From positions 27,813,351-27,877,350 of the forward strand of contig OY755047.1 of NCBI GenBank assembly GCA_963576565.1: a stretch of DNA of 64,000 bases. The letters are read 5' to 3'. Below the pieces are notes generated by a model. It saw nothing but the letters and a program-made list of their open reading frames with translations. It had not been told where the DNA came from and made no database searches. This stretch comes from Aspidapion aeneum. Taxonomy: Eukaryota > Arthropoda > Insecta > Coleoptera > Brentidae. Positions 10,290 through 19,672 of the stretch are shown here, piece by piece; the first letter of the stretch is position 1; every line of letters starts with the position of its first letter. Made by a program: the position numbers and the translations under genes.

Positions 10290-10607
10290 ATAAATGTTTC
10301 AAACCACTGGAGGAGCAGAAGGAGGAAGATAAGATGGAACTTTTAGAAGAAGACGAGGTATCATTTTAATTAGATAAATTGTCAAAATTATCAAAAGTCA
10401 GAAAAGGTGGTATTTTGAATGGCCCCGATGGCAGTCTGAATCAGTTTTGAGTAGGTGGCCAAGCATAGTGTTGCAAAGAAGCTTAAAGCGCAAGAGGCAT
10501 TATCGAACAACACTTCCTCTTTCAACAAGACTTAACATTTCCAACTTTCGGTGGAGGAGGGGCAGAAAGATAAGAAGGAACTTTTAGAATAAGACGAGCT
10601 ATCATTT
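10290..10607 (+). repeat. LINE tail repeat units 1 and start of 2
   Basis: Unit 1 runs from the 'ggaggagcagaaggaggaag' block through 'ctatcattttaattag', 'cccgatggcagtctgaatca' and 'caagaggcattatcgaacaa' to 'cacttcctctttc' (about 10305-10530). Unit 2 starts again with 'ggtggaggaggggcagaaag' and stops after 'gagctatcattttttc' at about 10605, where RTE copy 3 intervenes. The remainder of unit 2 and a further unit follow at 11633-11995. Such repeated 3' regions are common downstream of insect LINE ORF2s. Confidence 0.7.
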
Positions 10608-11632
10608 TTTCTCTATCCTTGATTGGCCATACTTCTGAGCCGTATGTAATAATACTTTTTACAATGGTGTTATATATAAGCTTTTTGTTATGTTTTGATA
10701 TACTTTGGTCCCAAATTATTCCATTTAATAAAGTTATTGCTTGCTTTTCTTCCTTGTACGTTTCGATCTTTTATAGCTTTGTCTAGTGTTCCGTCAGCTG
10801 TAATTTTTAGACCTAAGTATTTATACTCATCACATTCCACCGATACACATATACTCTGTCTTATTGAGATTAACCTCTAGTTCCCACTTATTGTACTCTT
10901 CTATTAGTTTTCGTGTCATATATTCGAGGTCGTCATAATCCTGAGCCACTACTATCTGATCATCGGCGAAACACAAAGTATACAAGGTGGTTTCGTCTAA
11001 CGGAATTCCCAAGTTTTGGCATTTTCTCTTCCATACTTTGACTTGTTCCAAGTATATCTTGAAGAGCGTAGGCGAGATACAGCAACCTTGTTTAAGACCT
11101 TTATTTACTTGAAAGCCTTTGGTTAGTTTTGCTTTTATTTTAACTTTTGCCTTACTATTGCGGTATAACTCTTTGATGGCCTTAATTAGTTGTACGCTTA
11201 TGTTTGTGTTTTCCAACGCTTTCCAAAGTAGATTTAGTGTCATATGCCTTCTGCAAATCGACGTAAAGCAGATGCAGCTCTTGTCCGTATGCCATTTTCT
11301 TTTCAATAATTTGGGTTATACAAAAGAGATGATCTGAAGTCGATCTACCCGCCCTGAAACCAGCTTGTTCTTCCGCCTCCATGTCTTTATATTCGCTCTC
11401 CACTTTATTACTTATTATTTTACCGTATATTCTGCTTATCGTACTAGTCACAGATATACCTCTATAATTGTCACATATATCTTTCCTTCTTTTTTTGTGT
11501 ATTGTGGATATATATGACGTTTTCCACTCAGTTGGGACTACAGTTCCATTTAAATATTTTTGGAAAAGATTCCGTAATCTCCAAAACAGTTCTTCAGTGC
11601 CATATTTAATAAGTTCGGCTGGGATATTTTAT
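10608..11632 (-). pseudogene. RTE-like LINE reverse transcriptase, copy 3
   Basis: Reading the minus strand: the N-terminal fingers appear first (PTEWKTSYISTIHKK; NYRGISVTSTISRIYGKII; EEQAGFRAGRSTSDHLF), then motif A (LLYVDLQKAYD). A single-base frameshift near 11240 follows, then the open frame 11306-10830 carrying motif B' (LKQGCCISPTLFKIY) and intact motif C (LCFADDQIVV). The copy ends at the ITYGSEVWPIKD equivalent near 10608, so the C-terminal basic module is missing. It is closely related to copy 2, matching over long identical stretches. It interrupts the LINE tail repeats at 10605/11633. The missing 3' end is unusual for a target-primed insertion and suggests a later deletion or fragment transfer. 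Confidence 0.9.
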
Positions 11633-11995
11633 TTAATTAGTTAAATTAAAAATAAAGAAGCCTGAAGCGCAAGAGGCATTACCCAACAACACTTCCTCTT
11701 TGAGCAAGATTCGAGTTGAATATTACCAACCTCCGGTGGAGGAGGCGGAGGAAGATGAGAGGAATCTTTTGGAATAAGATGAGCTATAATTTCTTCTATA
11801 TCCAGTTTTATTTAAATAGTGAAAGCGTCAAAATTATTAAAAGTCAGAAATAGTAGTATTTCGCCTGTTCATTAACAAGCCCATAGTTCACACCCCGATG
11901 GCAGTCTGAATCACTTTTGAGTAGGTGGCCGAGCATAGTGTTGCAAAGAAGCCTAAAGCGCAAGAGGCATTACCCAACAACACTTCCTCTTCAGT
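11633..11995 (+). repeat. LINE tail repeat, rest of unit 2 and unit 3
   Basis: The sequence resumes after RTE copy 3 with 'atttaattagttaaatt' (cf. 'ttttaattagataaatt' in unit 1) and 'gcgcaagaggcattacccaa'. A full third unit follows, with 'ctccggtggaggaggcggag', 'aagtcagaaatagtagtatt', 'cccgatggcagtctgaatca' and 'caacaacacttcctctt'. Unit 2 has an internal deletion relative to units 1 and 3. Confidence 0.7.
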
Positions 11996-12335
11996 TTGAA
12001 ATAATAGGCATGTAGAAAAATAATTAATGGCTGAGCTTTCAATACTCTCTTTAGCATATTATTTATGGAATAAGCAAAAGGCTACATGCAAGAGAAAATT
12101 ACTAATCAACAAATTGGGAGGGGTTGACAGATACAATTTAATCATATACCTAGTAGCCTGAAATCTAGGGTATATATGTGTTAAAGGTCAGAATATTCTT
12201 TTGTTTTTATAACGGCTAAAAATAATTATTATTCCGTATTATATATTTGCGGTATAAGAAAGAATCATGCTGCTATTTAAAAATAAAATAACATTAGGCG
12301 TGACAGTTGACATTTTGATTTGGAAAAATTATAAT
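11996..12335. other. Unassigned sequence
   Basis: No recognisable content between the LINE tail and the fold-back element. Confidence 0.3.
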
Positions 12336-12712
12336 AATCATAACAAAAACATTTCATGTAAAAAAAGGCCAAGTACGCGAAAATGGCATTCCGTAAAAAG
12401 AATTGAGATAAAAGTAAAGCCAAGTTCTCCAATACAAATTTCAAAATGAAAGGTTCTTACTAGTCTGGAAATATTTTTTAAAACTTTCTTATTACAGCCA
12501 AACTTCTTTATGTTCGATTTAGCACTGTGCCTAAGAGTCATTTACAGCCGTAATAGCCAAGTTTAGAAAAATATTTCCAAACTAGTAGGAACCTTTCATT
12601 TTGAAATTTGTATTGGAGAACTTGGCTTTACTTTTATCTTAATTCTTTTTATGGAATGCCATTTTCGCGTACTTGGCCTTTTTTTACATCAAATGTTTTT
12701 GTTATGATTTCA
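12336..12712. mobile_element. Fold-back (long-arm inverted repeat) element
   Basis: Left arm from about 12336 (aatcataacaaaaacatttc) through 'ggccaagtacgcgaaaatgg' and 'ctccaatacaaatttcaaaa' to about 12490 is repeated in inverted form from about 12560 to 12712. The arms are some 150-165 bp and the loop about 70 bp. The two arms differ at only a few positions. It has no coding capacity, so it is a MITE-like or fold-back insert. Flanking duplications are not obvious. Confidence 0.85.
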
Positions 12713-12784
12713 CTTCTTTTTTAAAGGAATTGGATAATACTTAATTTTTAAAGTAGTAAAATATGCGGGATATTGTTCAAAACT

Positions 12785-13330
12785 TTTGCAATGCCTTGCT
12801 TAAATTTTTGAGGTTTTTTAATTTTTTTCCATGGTTTTATCATAGTTCCTATTAGCCTTCCAAAGCTCAGCTCTCTAGCGTTTCTGAAAGTGCACAATGT
12901 TACTTTTACATAACTTTACATGTATAGGGGAGGAGAGTAAATGAAAATATGGGACTTATAAATTTTTTCCCATGGTTTTATCAAAATTTCTATTAGCATT
13001 CTAATGCTCAGCTCTCTAGCGTTTCTGGAAGTGGGCAATGTTAGTTTTATATAAATACATTTATAGGAGAGGGAAATAAATTAAAATTGTCGTGTTTTTA
13101 AATTTTGTCCTATAGTTTTATCATAGTTCCTATCAGTCTTCCAATGTTCAGCTCTCTAGCGTTTCTGGAAGTGGGCGATGTTACTTTTATATAACTTTAA
13201 ATGTATAGGGGAGCGGAGTAAATTAAAATTTTGGGGTTTTTTGATTTTTCCCAGGGGTTTGGTCATAATTTCTATCAGTCTGCCAAATTTCAGCTTTGTA
13301 GCATGTCTGGAAGTACAGTAGAATATTGAT
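12785..13330. repeat. Tandem repeat, ~140-bp unit, about four degenerate copies
   Basis: Each unit carries 'ggttttatcatagttcctat', 'cagctctctagcgtttctgg', 'aagtgggcaatgtta' and a 'tataggggag' block followed by 'gtaaattaaaat'. Unit starts are near 12822, 12963, 13104 and 13245. The last unit is the most diverged (gcatgtctggaagtacagta). It is probably the internal tandem part of a larger interspersed repeat that continues to about 13600. Confidence 0.85.
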
Positions 13331-14598
13331 GATCTATACATGAGTGAGTCCGTGAGTGAGTGGCAATTTCGACGTTTTTTGAAATTTCGTAACTACTTTA
13401 CTACTTTATGGAATTCCATGAAACTTGGAGGGGTTGTTAACTCCATGGAGATCTACGACTGTACAGAGTTTGAGATTTGTAGCTCATTCCGAAGTAGAGT
13501 TTTAGGTAGGTCAAATATCGGCTGAAATGTTTCCAGAAAAGATGGTTACGGCGCGCGAACTTGGCGAGGCACTGCCGTGCCCTCAGATTATTTTATTTAA
13601 ACTTTTTGTCTATATCGTATCATAATTGAGATAGGGGGGGGGGTTATAGTGAATTATCCGGTATCATGTCCCACAACAGCTTGATTTGTAAAAGGAAACA
13701 ACACTATTGCCTACCCTTCACTGTTTCAATGGCGGTTTTGGAACCAAAATCAGCGATGGAGGGGGGGAAGTGGTAAAGCGGTGTCTGTAAATAAGGATAC
13801 AGAGAAAAACACAAATAAAAAAGCACACACCGCAAAAGGCGCTCAACAAATAGCTTAAACGGAAAAGCGCACACGGAAAAAAGTGCACACGGTAAAACAA
13901 CGCACAGGGAAATCTCTTTTATTAGCCGAAACTTATTATTGCATGATTTCTCGTATGTAACATAGTGTAGAGGTAAAAAAGGAACAGGTTAGATTAGTTG
14001 ATCATCTCAACTTTCCCAACAAAAAAAGGGAGTATACTTAGAGCATAGACATATTGTACCTATACCCCTACAATTTCAAGTAAATTGTAAAAACGTTGCA
14101 ATTTTTTGCGGACGCACAAGAAAAGTTGCCAAAAACACGAAAAATCGCGAAAAATTGTATAAAATAGTCTTCAATTGATTTTTAATTCAGGGTAGTTTTG
14201 TCTAATCTAATGTAAGTTAATAACTTATTTCTTGAGCTTTCTTATCTTCACCATGTAATATTACAATATCGTGCACTTTTTTCTGCTTGCAATTATGTCT
14301 GGGATTATGATAAACCAAGTCAACAAAAATATAATTTTTTTCAGCTTTTAACTCATCTATCAGTAGTCACCAATCTTTTTACCTTACATATACCCCCCCA
14401 CCCCCATAAAACCGCCAGTGCACCGTGCGCTGCTGCCAAAGTCGGTTAAAATTGGTTACACGGGTTTTTCGTTAGGTATTGTGTTACAGACACCATGAAA
14501 AAATGACCATATTGGTATTGGACAGGTAATAAAATAGCATATTTAGTTAAAATTATGGATAAAGGATGAAATCCAACAGTTTTTTGTGATAGCTATCA
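13331..14598. other. Unassigned, probably old repeats
   Basis: Includes a GTGAGTGAGT run at about 13340, a G-run at 13636-13644, and a degenerate repeat of 'aaagcgcacacgg' at 13800-13910. No coding signature or paired element ends were found. The 13550-13590 segment (ggcgcgcgaacttggcgagg) has the look of an element end that I cannot assign. Confidence 0.3.
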
Positions 14599-14856
14599 CA
14601 GTGGCGCACCCAGGAATGTGTCTTGGGGGGGGCCCCGACAGCTACAAAGCGCACCCTCAAAAAAGTGGCGGCCAAAAATGCACCAACCGAACCGAACCGC
14701 GCCGTAGAATTTTGAACCGCGCCGTAGAATTTTGAACCGCACCGTCTCCTTTAAGGTATTTTTCATGTTTTATCATCAAATATGTGGAAAATATATTAAA
14801 AATCTAAGGCTTGGGGGGGGCCCGGGCCCCGGGCCCCCCCCCCTGGGTGCGCCCTT
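14599..14856. mobile_element. hAT-type MITE, family CAGTGGCGCACCCAGG
   Basis: Starts CAGTGGCGCACCCAGGAATG followed by a G-run, ends CCCCTGGGTGCGCCCTT. Flanks are agctatca and ggctatca, a 7 of 8 duplication. The interior holds a duplicated 'gccgtagaattttgaaccgc' and 'atcaaatatgtggaaaatat'. The same family recurs at 37147-37458 and 49257-49385, the latter with a perfect duplication. Confidence 0.88.
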
Positions 14857-15207
14857 GGCTATCATATCTATTAATTGGTAGACCATTTTTACGTTACCGG
14901 ATATTAGCATTTGAACAATAATATCCTTCTTCTTTTCTTTGTTTTAAACTTCACATTATGTCCCTCGTGTACTTGTTTGATGTCTCTTAAGCCGTTTTAA
15001 ATATTGACTTATAAAAAAGCCACTGCCATCTAGCAAACTTTAGGTTTATTTACTTGATTTGGATCTTTTGTACACTTTAAAACGGGCATTTTAGGTAGAT
15101 TTTTTGTCCTTTAACTACAAGTACGAAGGGTTCTAACTGAAATTATTTTTTAACTCAAAAAAGAATAATAAACAAATTATAGCTTTATTTAAAAATAAAG
15201 TAGACAT
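14857..15207. other. Unassigned AT-rich sequence
   Basis: Nothing recognisable between the two hAT-type insertions. Confidence 0.3.
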
Positions 15208-16148
15208 CAGTGGCGGCTACTACAGAGAGGCCAACGGGGCTGTGCCCATCCAAAACTAGACAACATACAGTATTTTTAATTGTTTTATTTAAAAAAAGTT
15301 AAATCTTTCTTTACGACAAGTCTAGTTCTTTTCTTTAGTGTCTGGTTAACAAAAGGCGATTAATTGGGTAAACTTTTTTAGCGTAAATAATTACAAGCCG
15401 GCAGCACCGCGCAAAGTTTCAATTTCACCTGTTTTTTTCCCGGTGTATGGGTGGGTGTTCAAGCACGGGGGCGGGAGGATTGTTTATTTTAGGTAACGTC
15501 GGCCATGTTCATCGTGCGAAAACGTTTGTTGCCCTTCCTACGCGTTGCCGGTTGTAGTAGTTTGTTTTGATTTCTTGTTTTCGTTTTCGTGTTTTGTTGA
15601 TTGTTTGTTTTCGTTTGTTTTCAAAATGGAAATATAATAATACCGTCCATTATATAATTAACTGTGCAAATTTAAATACGTTGACATATGAACTTCGATT
15701 ACAAAAAAAATCTTTAGAGCCACATAGACCGGACCTAAACATTAACCAAAATTTTACTGCAAGTAATGCAGAGGAGTGTTCCAAAAAAACTTATAATAGA
15801 ATCTTTCATAAAAAAAAAATAATGTGATGCTGAAAACTGGTTGTGCGGTTGTGAAAAAAGGAATGCTTTTTTTTGTTTGAACAATCCACGAAGTTATCCT
15901 GCGTGGGTGGCAAAGGAAATGTATGATATCAAGCACTTTACTAAAAAGTTAAAAAGACACAAATACTAGGCAAGAATGAGATTAGGTGCCAAGGACTTTA
16001 TCTATAAACAAATAAACTACAAACTACATCAAGTAGCTGCCCAATTGTCAAATGCTAAAATAAAATTGAATAAATAAGTTTTTTTATCTCCTTTTTCATG
16101 CAATATAAATTTCCGCCCCCCAATTTATAACGTAACCAGACGCCACTG
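15208..16148 (+). mobile_element. hAT element, internally deleted, both ends present
   Basis: Begins CAGTGGCGGCTAC and ends AGACGCCACTG. Flanks gtagacat and tatgacat share the last five of eight bases, so the duplication is only partly preserved. The 5' 360 bp match 4554-4925 and, inverted, 1-430. The zinc-finger part of the transposase is visible; the rest of the gene is deleted, so this is a non-autonomous derivative of about 940 bp. Confidence 0.85.
15690..15965 (+). pseudogene. hAT transposase N-terminal fragment (TTF-type zinc finger)
   Basis: The frame ending at 15827 reads KSLEPHRPDLNINQNF, matching the conserved LGPxRPDLN segment before the finger in ZMYM1-like hAT proteins. After a frame change comes CDAENWLCGCEKRNAFF (from about 15823), and then, in another frame, PAWVAKEMYDIKHFTKKLKR. 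These are the finger and its W...KH continuation. The region equivalent to 5170-5403 (DUF4371 start) is deleted here, while the 5' leader is better preserved, so the two copies complement each other as evidence of family. Confidence 0.8.
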
Positions 16149-16149
16149 T

Positions 16150-16760
16150 ATGACATAATAAACTGTGATTTAGACCTCAAAACTTACAACAGAATGGTTA
16201 TTTCGAGAAATTAATAAACTGAACAATCTCTAAAATTAAAAACATACCTACCAAATGTAGCAAATTCTCAAAATAATAATAATCCGTTGGGTGTTATTAA
16301 CATTCCATGTGTTCAAGGGATTTCAGAAAACTTAAGACGAATAGCCAAACACTATAAAATAAAAACAGTATTTTCATCGGGAAATACAATAAGGAGTTTT
16401 GAGAAATGTATGTACAAAATCCCGTGTGAGTGTGGTAAATCATATGTAGGTGAAACAAAACGCCCTCTTCAGGTTAGAGTAAATGAACATCTGAAAAGTA
16501 CCCAATTAGGGGATATTAAAAAATCCGGCTAAGCGGATCATGTATGGTCAAATGACAGGATTCAATGGTCGCAAGCTAAAGTTTTGCATAAGGGGTCACA
16601 TTGGCGAAAATTAAAGTTTATTGAAGCTTCATTTATAATGAAGAATAATGAAGTTTTCAGTCAATCAAGCGCGGACATGCCAATATGGAAACCACTCCTT
16701 AAGGAAAACAAGTGTCTTAGGATTAAAAAGGAGTCAGACCGTCACACTTAACTGCACACC
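16150..16760 (+). pseudogene. Penelope-like element C-terminus (GIY-YIG endonuclease)
   Basis: The open frame at 16287-16532 reads MYKIPCECGKSYVGETKRPL then QVRVNEH, which matches the GIY-YIG nuclease that closes Penelope-like retroelement proteins: the paired Y residues, the catalytic-type R, and EH are all present. An in-frame TAA at 16530 is followed in the same frame by ADHVWSNDRIQWSQAKVL and RKLKFIEASFIMKNNEVFSQ, the normal C-terminal continuation ending in PIWKPLL. The stop therefore makes it a pseudogene. The reverse transcriptase domain is missing, so this is a 3' fragment of about 0.5 kb. It abuts the hAT element on its left. Confidence 0.88.
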
Positions 16761-17089
16761 AAGAGTATAAGTCGTAGCCTGTAGACTGGATTGTTTAGTT
16801 TACACTTGAAAACGGTAAGAGATGCTATAGATGCTTAAGATGCTATAAGCACAATAAAAAAAAACGTTTACAGTTAAAGAAAAGTGGGGAGAACTGTTGA
16901 GTAAACCCAAATAAATGTTTAAAGAATCTAAAAGTAAAGCGCTCATAGTTGGTTTTGGAAACAATGCCAAATTTGAATTCGCGGAGGCGAATTTTCAAGT
17001 GCGCATGCGTGTGTTTTGTCATTTAGATACACAGCTGCTATGTGAGTGGAGGCCATCTTGAAATTTTGCGGTATTTTGCGTTTGTCGTG
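16761..17089. other. Unassigned sequence
   Basis: No recognisable elements. A GCGGAGGCGAATTTTCAAGT segment near 16981 may be 5' untranslated sequence if the following THAP-like exon is real. Confidence 0.3.
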
Positions 17090-17117
17090 TAAAATTATGT
17101 TTTTTTCTGTGAAAAAT

Positions 17118-17183
17118 TGGAAATATTTCACGTAAAACATGTGCGGTTTGTGGAAAAATGTCCGGAAGAAGTAAGGGAGTGTC
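17118..17183 (+). pseudogene. THAP-domain N-terminal fragment, possible first exon
   Basis: The plus strand reads ISRKTCAVCGKMSGRSKGVS then FHW, followed by a stop. CAVCGK...SFH matches the start of THAP zinc fingers (C-x2-4-C with the early FH segment). The last coding bases are followed by GTAACTACG, a fair splice donor, so it could be a first coding exon with the rest of the domain elsewhere. No downstream exon was found in the window, and no upstream ATG is in frame (a TGA precedes it). It may derive from a P-type transposon, since such elements carry THAP domains. Confidence 0.45.
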
Positions 17184-17483
17184 ATTCCATTGGTAACTAC
17201 GTGTATTTTTCTTTATAATTTGTTAATAAAGCTAAGAGTGGTTTATAGATGCCATTAACACTTTTCATGGTGTCCACAATAAATCTGCACAATTAGTTTT
17301 AGAAAAACTACAAAGTTAATCCACAATTTGATAAATCTTCACCTAATCAACTAGTTTTAAAAAAAAAAAATAGACATAAACTAAATATTTGACAATTGTC
17401 AAAAAATGTAGTGACGTAACGGAGTATGTTCCAAAACCCCCAAAATTAATATATTCTTTTCAAGAAATTATAACGAGATAATA
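17184..17483. other. Unassigned AT-rich sequence
   Basis: No recognisable content. Confidence 0.3.
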
Positions 17484-17781
17484 GGGACTTATTACAATAA
17501 AGCCAGGCAGTAATTGTACCGATAACTATTCTGACAGTTTCGCATTATAAAAACAGCTGTCTTCTTTCAAAATTAGGCCTTTGTATATTATAAGAGCCGG
17601 AATTAATAGTGCCGCCAATATTAATGGAAAACAAACGACGGGATTTATAAATTCGACTTGGAAAACAAACGACGGGATTTATAAATTCGACTTTGTTATG
17701 TCAATTTTGAAGTTTTTAATTAAAAAATTGTCAGAATAGTGCCCGGCACTATTATTGCCTGGCATTATTGCAATAAGTCCC
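17484..17781. mobile_element. TA-flanked MITE, family GGGACTTATTGCAATAAAGC, copy 1
   Basis: Begins GGGACTTATTACAATAAAGC followed by CAGGCAGTAATTG, and ends GGCATTATTGCAATAAGTCC followed by C. A TA dinucleotide flanks each side (17482-17483 and 17782-17783). It contains 'gacgggatttataaattcga' twice in tandem. Other copies: 55461-55720 and 59025-59303, with fragments near 3220 and 30988. TA duplication points to a Tc1/mariner-type transposase. Confidence 0.85.
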
Positions 17782-18169
17782 TAATTATAACGTTAGCCCT
17801 TCAATAATTAACTAAAAGTGCATATATTTTTTTCTAGGGAGAGCTGGTAATTACCACATTATCCCCCCCCCCTTAAATCCGCGCGCAACTTCTAGTTTTG
17901 GTTTACGTCACTTACTAAATTTACGAGAAGACCCTTCATATAACTCGTCAAAAATTTTCCCATAAATGGTAAAGCGGTGGCGGCCATGTTTCCTTTTTAA
18001 TTGTCAAACAAGAACCACTCGGTTTTGCAAAATGATCCTTTGTTTATTTAAAGCACGACGCGATGAAGCTTTTTGATCTTTGTCCAATATTTGGCTTTCA
18101 ATACACTGTGCGTGTTCACGAAGACAAAAAAAAAGTTCTAAGCCAATGAAACCTGCTGTTTATTAAAAA
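17782..18169. other. Unassigned sequence
   Basis: No recognisable content apart from a C-run at 17863-17871. Confidence 0.3.
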
Positions 18170-18430
18170 AGTTGGCTCATCGCTCTTTCTCTGTGTTTCT
18201 TTCACTGCCTTGTTCTCTCTCTCTCTTGAAAGTTGTGTTATCAACGTATCTTACAACAATTACTATAGAATCTCAATTTATTTTTGCTTCCGCTCTGACA
18301 TTATCTTTCATCTATTTCAACAATAATTCCTCAAATGCGTTAAATAAAATTGATAAAGGGACGCGACCTTGCTGTACACTTCTCTTTAGTTTTTTGGAAT
18401 CTGCTGCATTTTGACAGATGTCATTAACAT
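18170..18430 (-). pseudogene. LINE reverse transcriptase fragment (motifs B' to C)
   Basis: On the minus strand the sequence reads SKKLKRSVQQGRVPLSILFN then AFEELLL, matching motif B' and the helix after it (RGVRQGC-PLSP-LFN-EELL). It continues to IVIVVRYVDNTTFKRE, where YVDN stands for the catalytic YADD. The catalytic motif is mutated and stops interrupt the frame. A related piece covering motif B' again lies at 19255-19399, on the other side of the MADF insert. Confidence 0.6.
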
Positions 18431-18465
18431 ATCTGAAAACAACTACTATAGAATCTTAATGTCCA

Positions 18466-19222
18466 CATCAAACCAACAAAACAAAAACATCAACAAAACA
18501 GCAACACAACAAAACTGCAAGTTTTCGAAAACACGAACAAATTGTCAGCTGATGCCACATATTGGAAAACAATTAGTGAACTTTTTATAATCCCCGATAG
18601 AAAATATGGCATGCTCCAGGGCATGCTCCAAATTTTGAGTTACAAAAAAACAATGACTAATTTATTATGGCAGCTGGTTTTATATTTTTAACCCAAAAAA
18701 AGGAAAAACGGTTTTGGGTTAGACCGAGCTTAAAGAACCGACATAAACACTATGTCTGTGGAACTGGCTATTGATGTCTTTTATTCTTCTGTCAACTTCC
18801 TCTGCAGAAGTATCACACAATATTCCCATTTCCTTTAAGGCGTCTGCCTTTTTATAACGATTTTTATAATCAGGGTGTCTGGCGTCCCATAAGAAACTAG
18901 CTTCTCGATAAAGCTCAATTAATTTACATGTATTTTCAACACCCCCAATTTTTTCTCCGGACATGGTAATTTTGCACACAGAAACTACACAAACTGAACC
19001 ACGATGTTTGTTTCTGTTTTATACGTACAGACTAGACCAACAAAGTTGCCCAAAACGAAAACAAAACATCAACACCTTGATCTTTACCGACAGACGACGG
19101 GAAAATAAAAAGTTGCTTACAGCCGATAAAACAAAATAGTTGCTGAATTGTTCTCATTTTGTTTTAAAAGTGTTGGAAAACATTGAGTTGCTGTTTTGTT
19201 TTTATTTTTTGTTGGTTTGGTG
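18466..19222 (-). mobile_element. Candidate MADF-encoding element with inverted ends
   Basis: An inverted repeat of roughly 35-40 bp flanks the MADF frame: CATCAAACCAACAAAAC... with ...ACAAAACAGCAAC at 18466-18505, and its reverse complement (gttgctgttttg...ttggtttggtg) at 19187-19222. Both sides lie between two fragments of the same LINE reverse transcriptase type. This suggests a mobile unit of about 0.76 kb that inserted in a LINE. The repeats are CA/A-rich, so some similarity could be chance, and no duplication is obvious. Confidence 0.5.
18719..18979 (-). CDS. MADF (Myb/SANT-like) domain protein, short or truncated
   Basis: The 86-codon frame opens at 18979; a second Met (MSGEKIGGVEN) lies six codons in and is the likelier start by domain spacing. 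Residues about 17-75 form a MADF domain: CKLIELYREASFLWDARHPD, then YKNRYKKADALKEMGI, then EEVDRRIKDINSQFHR. The conserved LIxLY, LW, DYKN, W-like and QFxRE positions are nearly all visible. The frame ends shortly after QFHR, where family members normally continue with a linker and often a BESS motif, so it is truncated or lacks later exons. MADF proteins bind DNA and include both host regulators and accessory proteins of PIF/Harbinger-like transposons. Its setting between inverted repeats favours a transposon origin. No stop interrupts the domain. Confidence 0.75.
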   Translation of the reverse strand: MCKITMSGEKIGGVENTCKLIELYREASFLWDARHPDYKNRYKKADALKEMGILCDTSAEEVDRRIKDINSQFHRHSVYVGSLSSV

Positions 19223-19254
19223 CAAGGTCTGTTGGGTTTGGTGTAGACCAGCTA

Positions 19255-19399
19255 TCATTCTGTCTCACCTATTTTAAAACCTTGCCGAACACTTCTCTTT
19301 ATTTTTTTCGAATATGCTGTTTGTTGGTCTACTTTAACTACTGCATTTTGTTTAGGTACTAATTTTTTAAGCATCCTCAGTCAACAGCTGCATCTTTTT
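19255..19399 (-). pseudogene. LINE reverse transcriptase fragment (before motif B')
   Basis: The minus strand reads NAVVKVDQQTAYSKKIKRSV after one stop correction, then RQGF. This corresponds to the strand before motif B' and the RGVRQG loop of LINE reverse transcriptases. It overlaps the coding content of 18170-18430 (SKKxKRSVxQG occurs in both), so two copies or a duplicated segment flank the MADF insert. Confidence 0.5.
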
Positions 19400-19672
19400 G
19401 AAGTGTAAACTTTTTAAGGCGCGTTTAGCAGTTTTTGTGGGTAGTGAATTGAACTGAGCCGTCAGGCTCGGCTATGTTACGCTCATTCGGGTGAAATCGG
19501 CTCGAGACTAGCTGTGAGAAACATTCAGCGAGCGATATGATGATGCAGATGAAGGCCAGTACCCAGAAGAGTTCGGTTCGGTTCGCTTTGCAGAATATGT
19601 TATGGGCCAGTATTATTAATTTCGCCTTGTGGAAGTTTACAGTTCTGCCGTGTGGACTTAAGCACACACAAT
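19400..19672 (-). repeat. Interspersed repeat 'GAAGTGTAAACTTC', copy 2
   Basis: Runs from GAAGTGTAAAC at 19400 through GGCGCGTTTAGCAGTTTTTG, 'gcaga...gagttcggttcggttcgc', 'agaatatgttatgggccagt' and the closing 'tgccgtgtggacttaagcac'. It carries the longer middle with the (GGTTC)n run, shared with copy 4 (47468). Confidence 0.88.
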
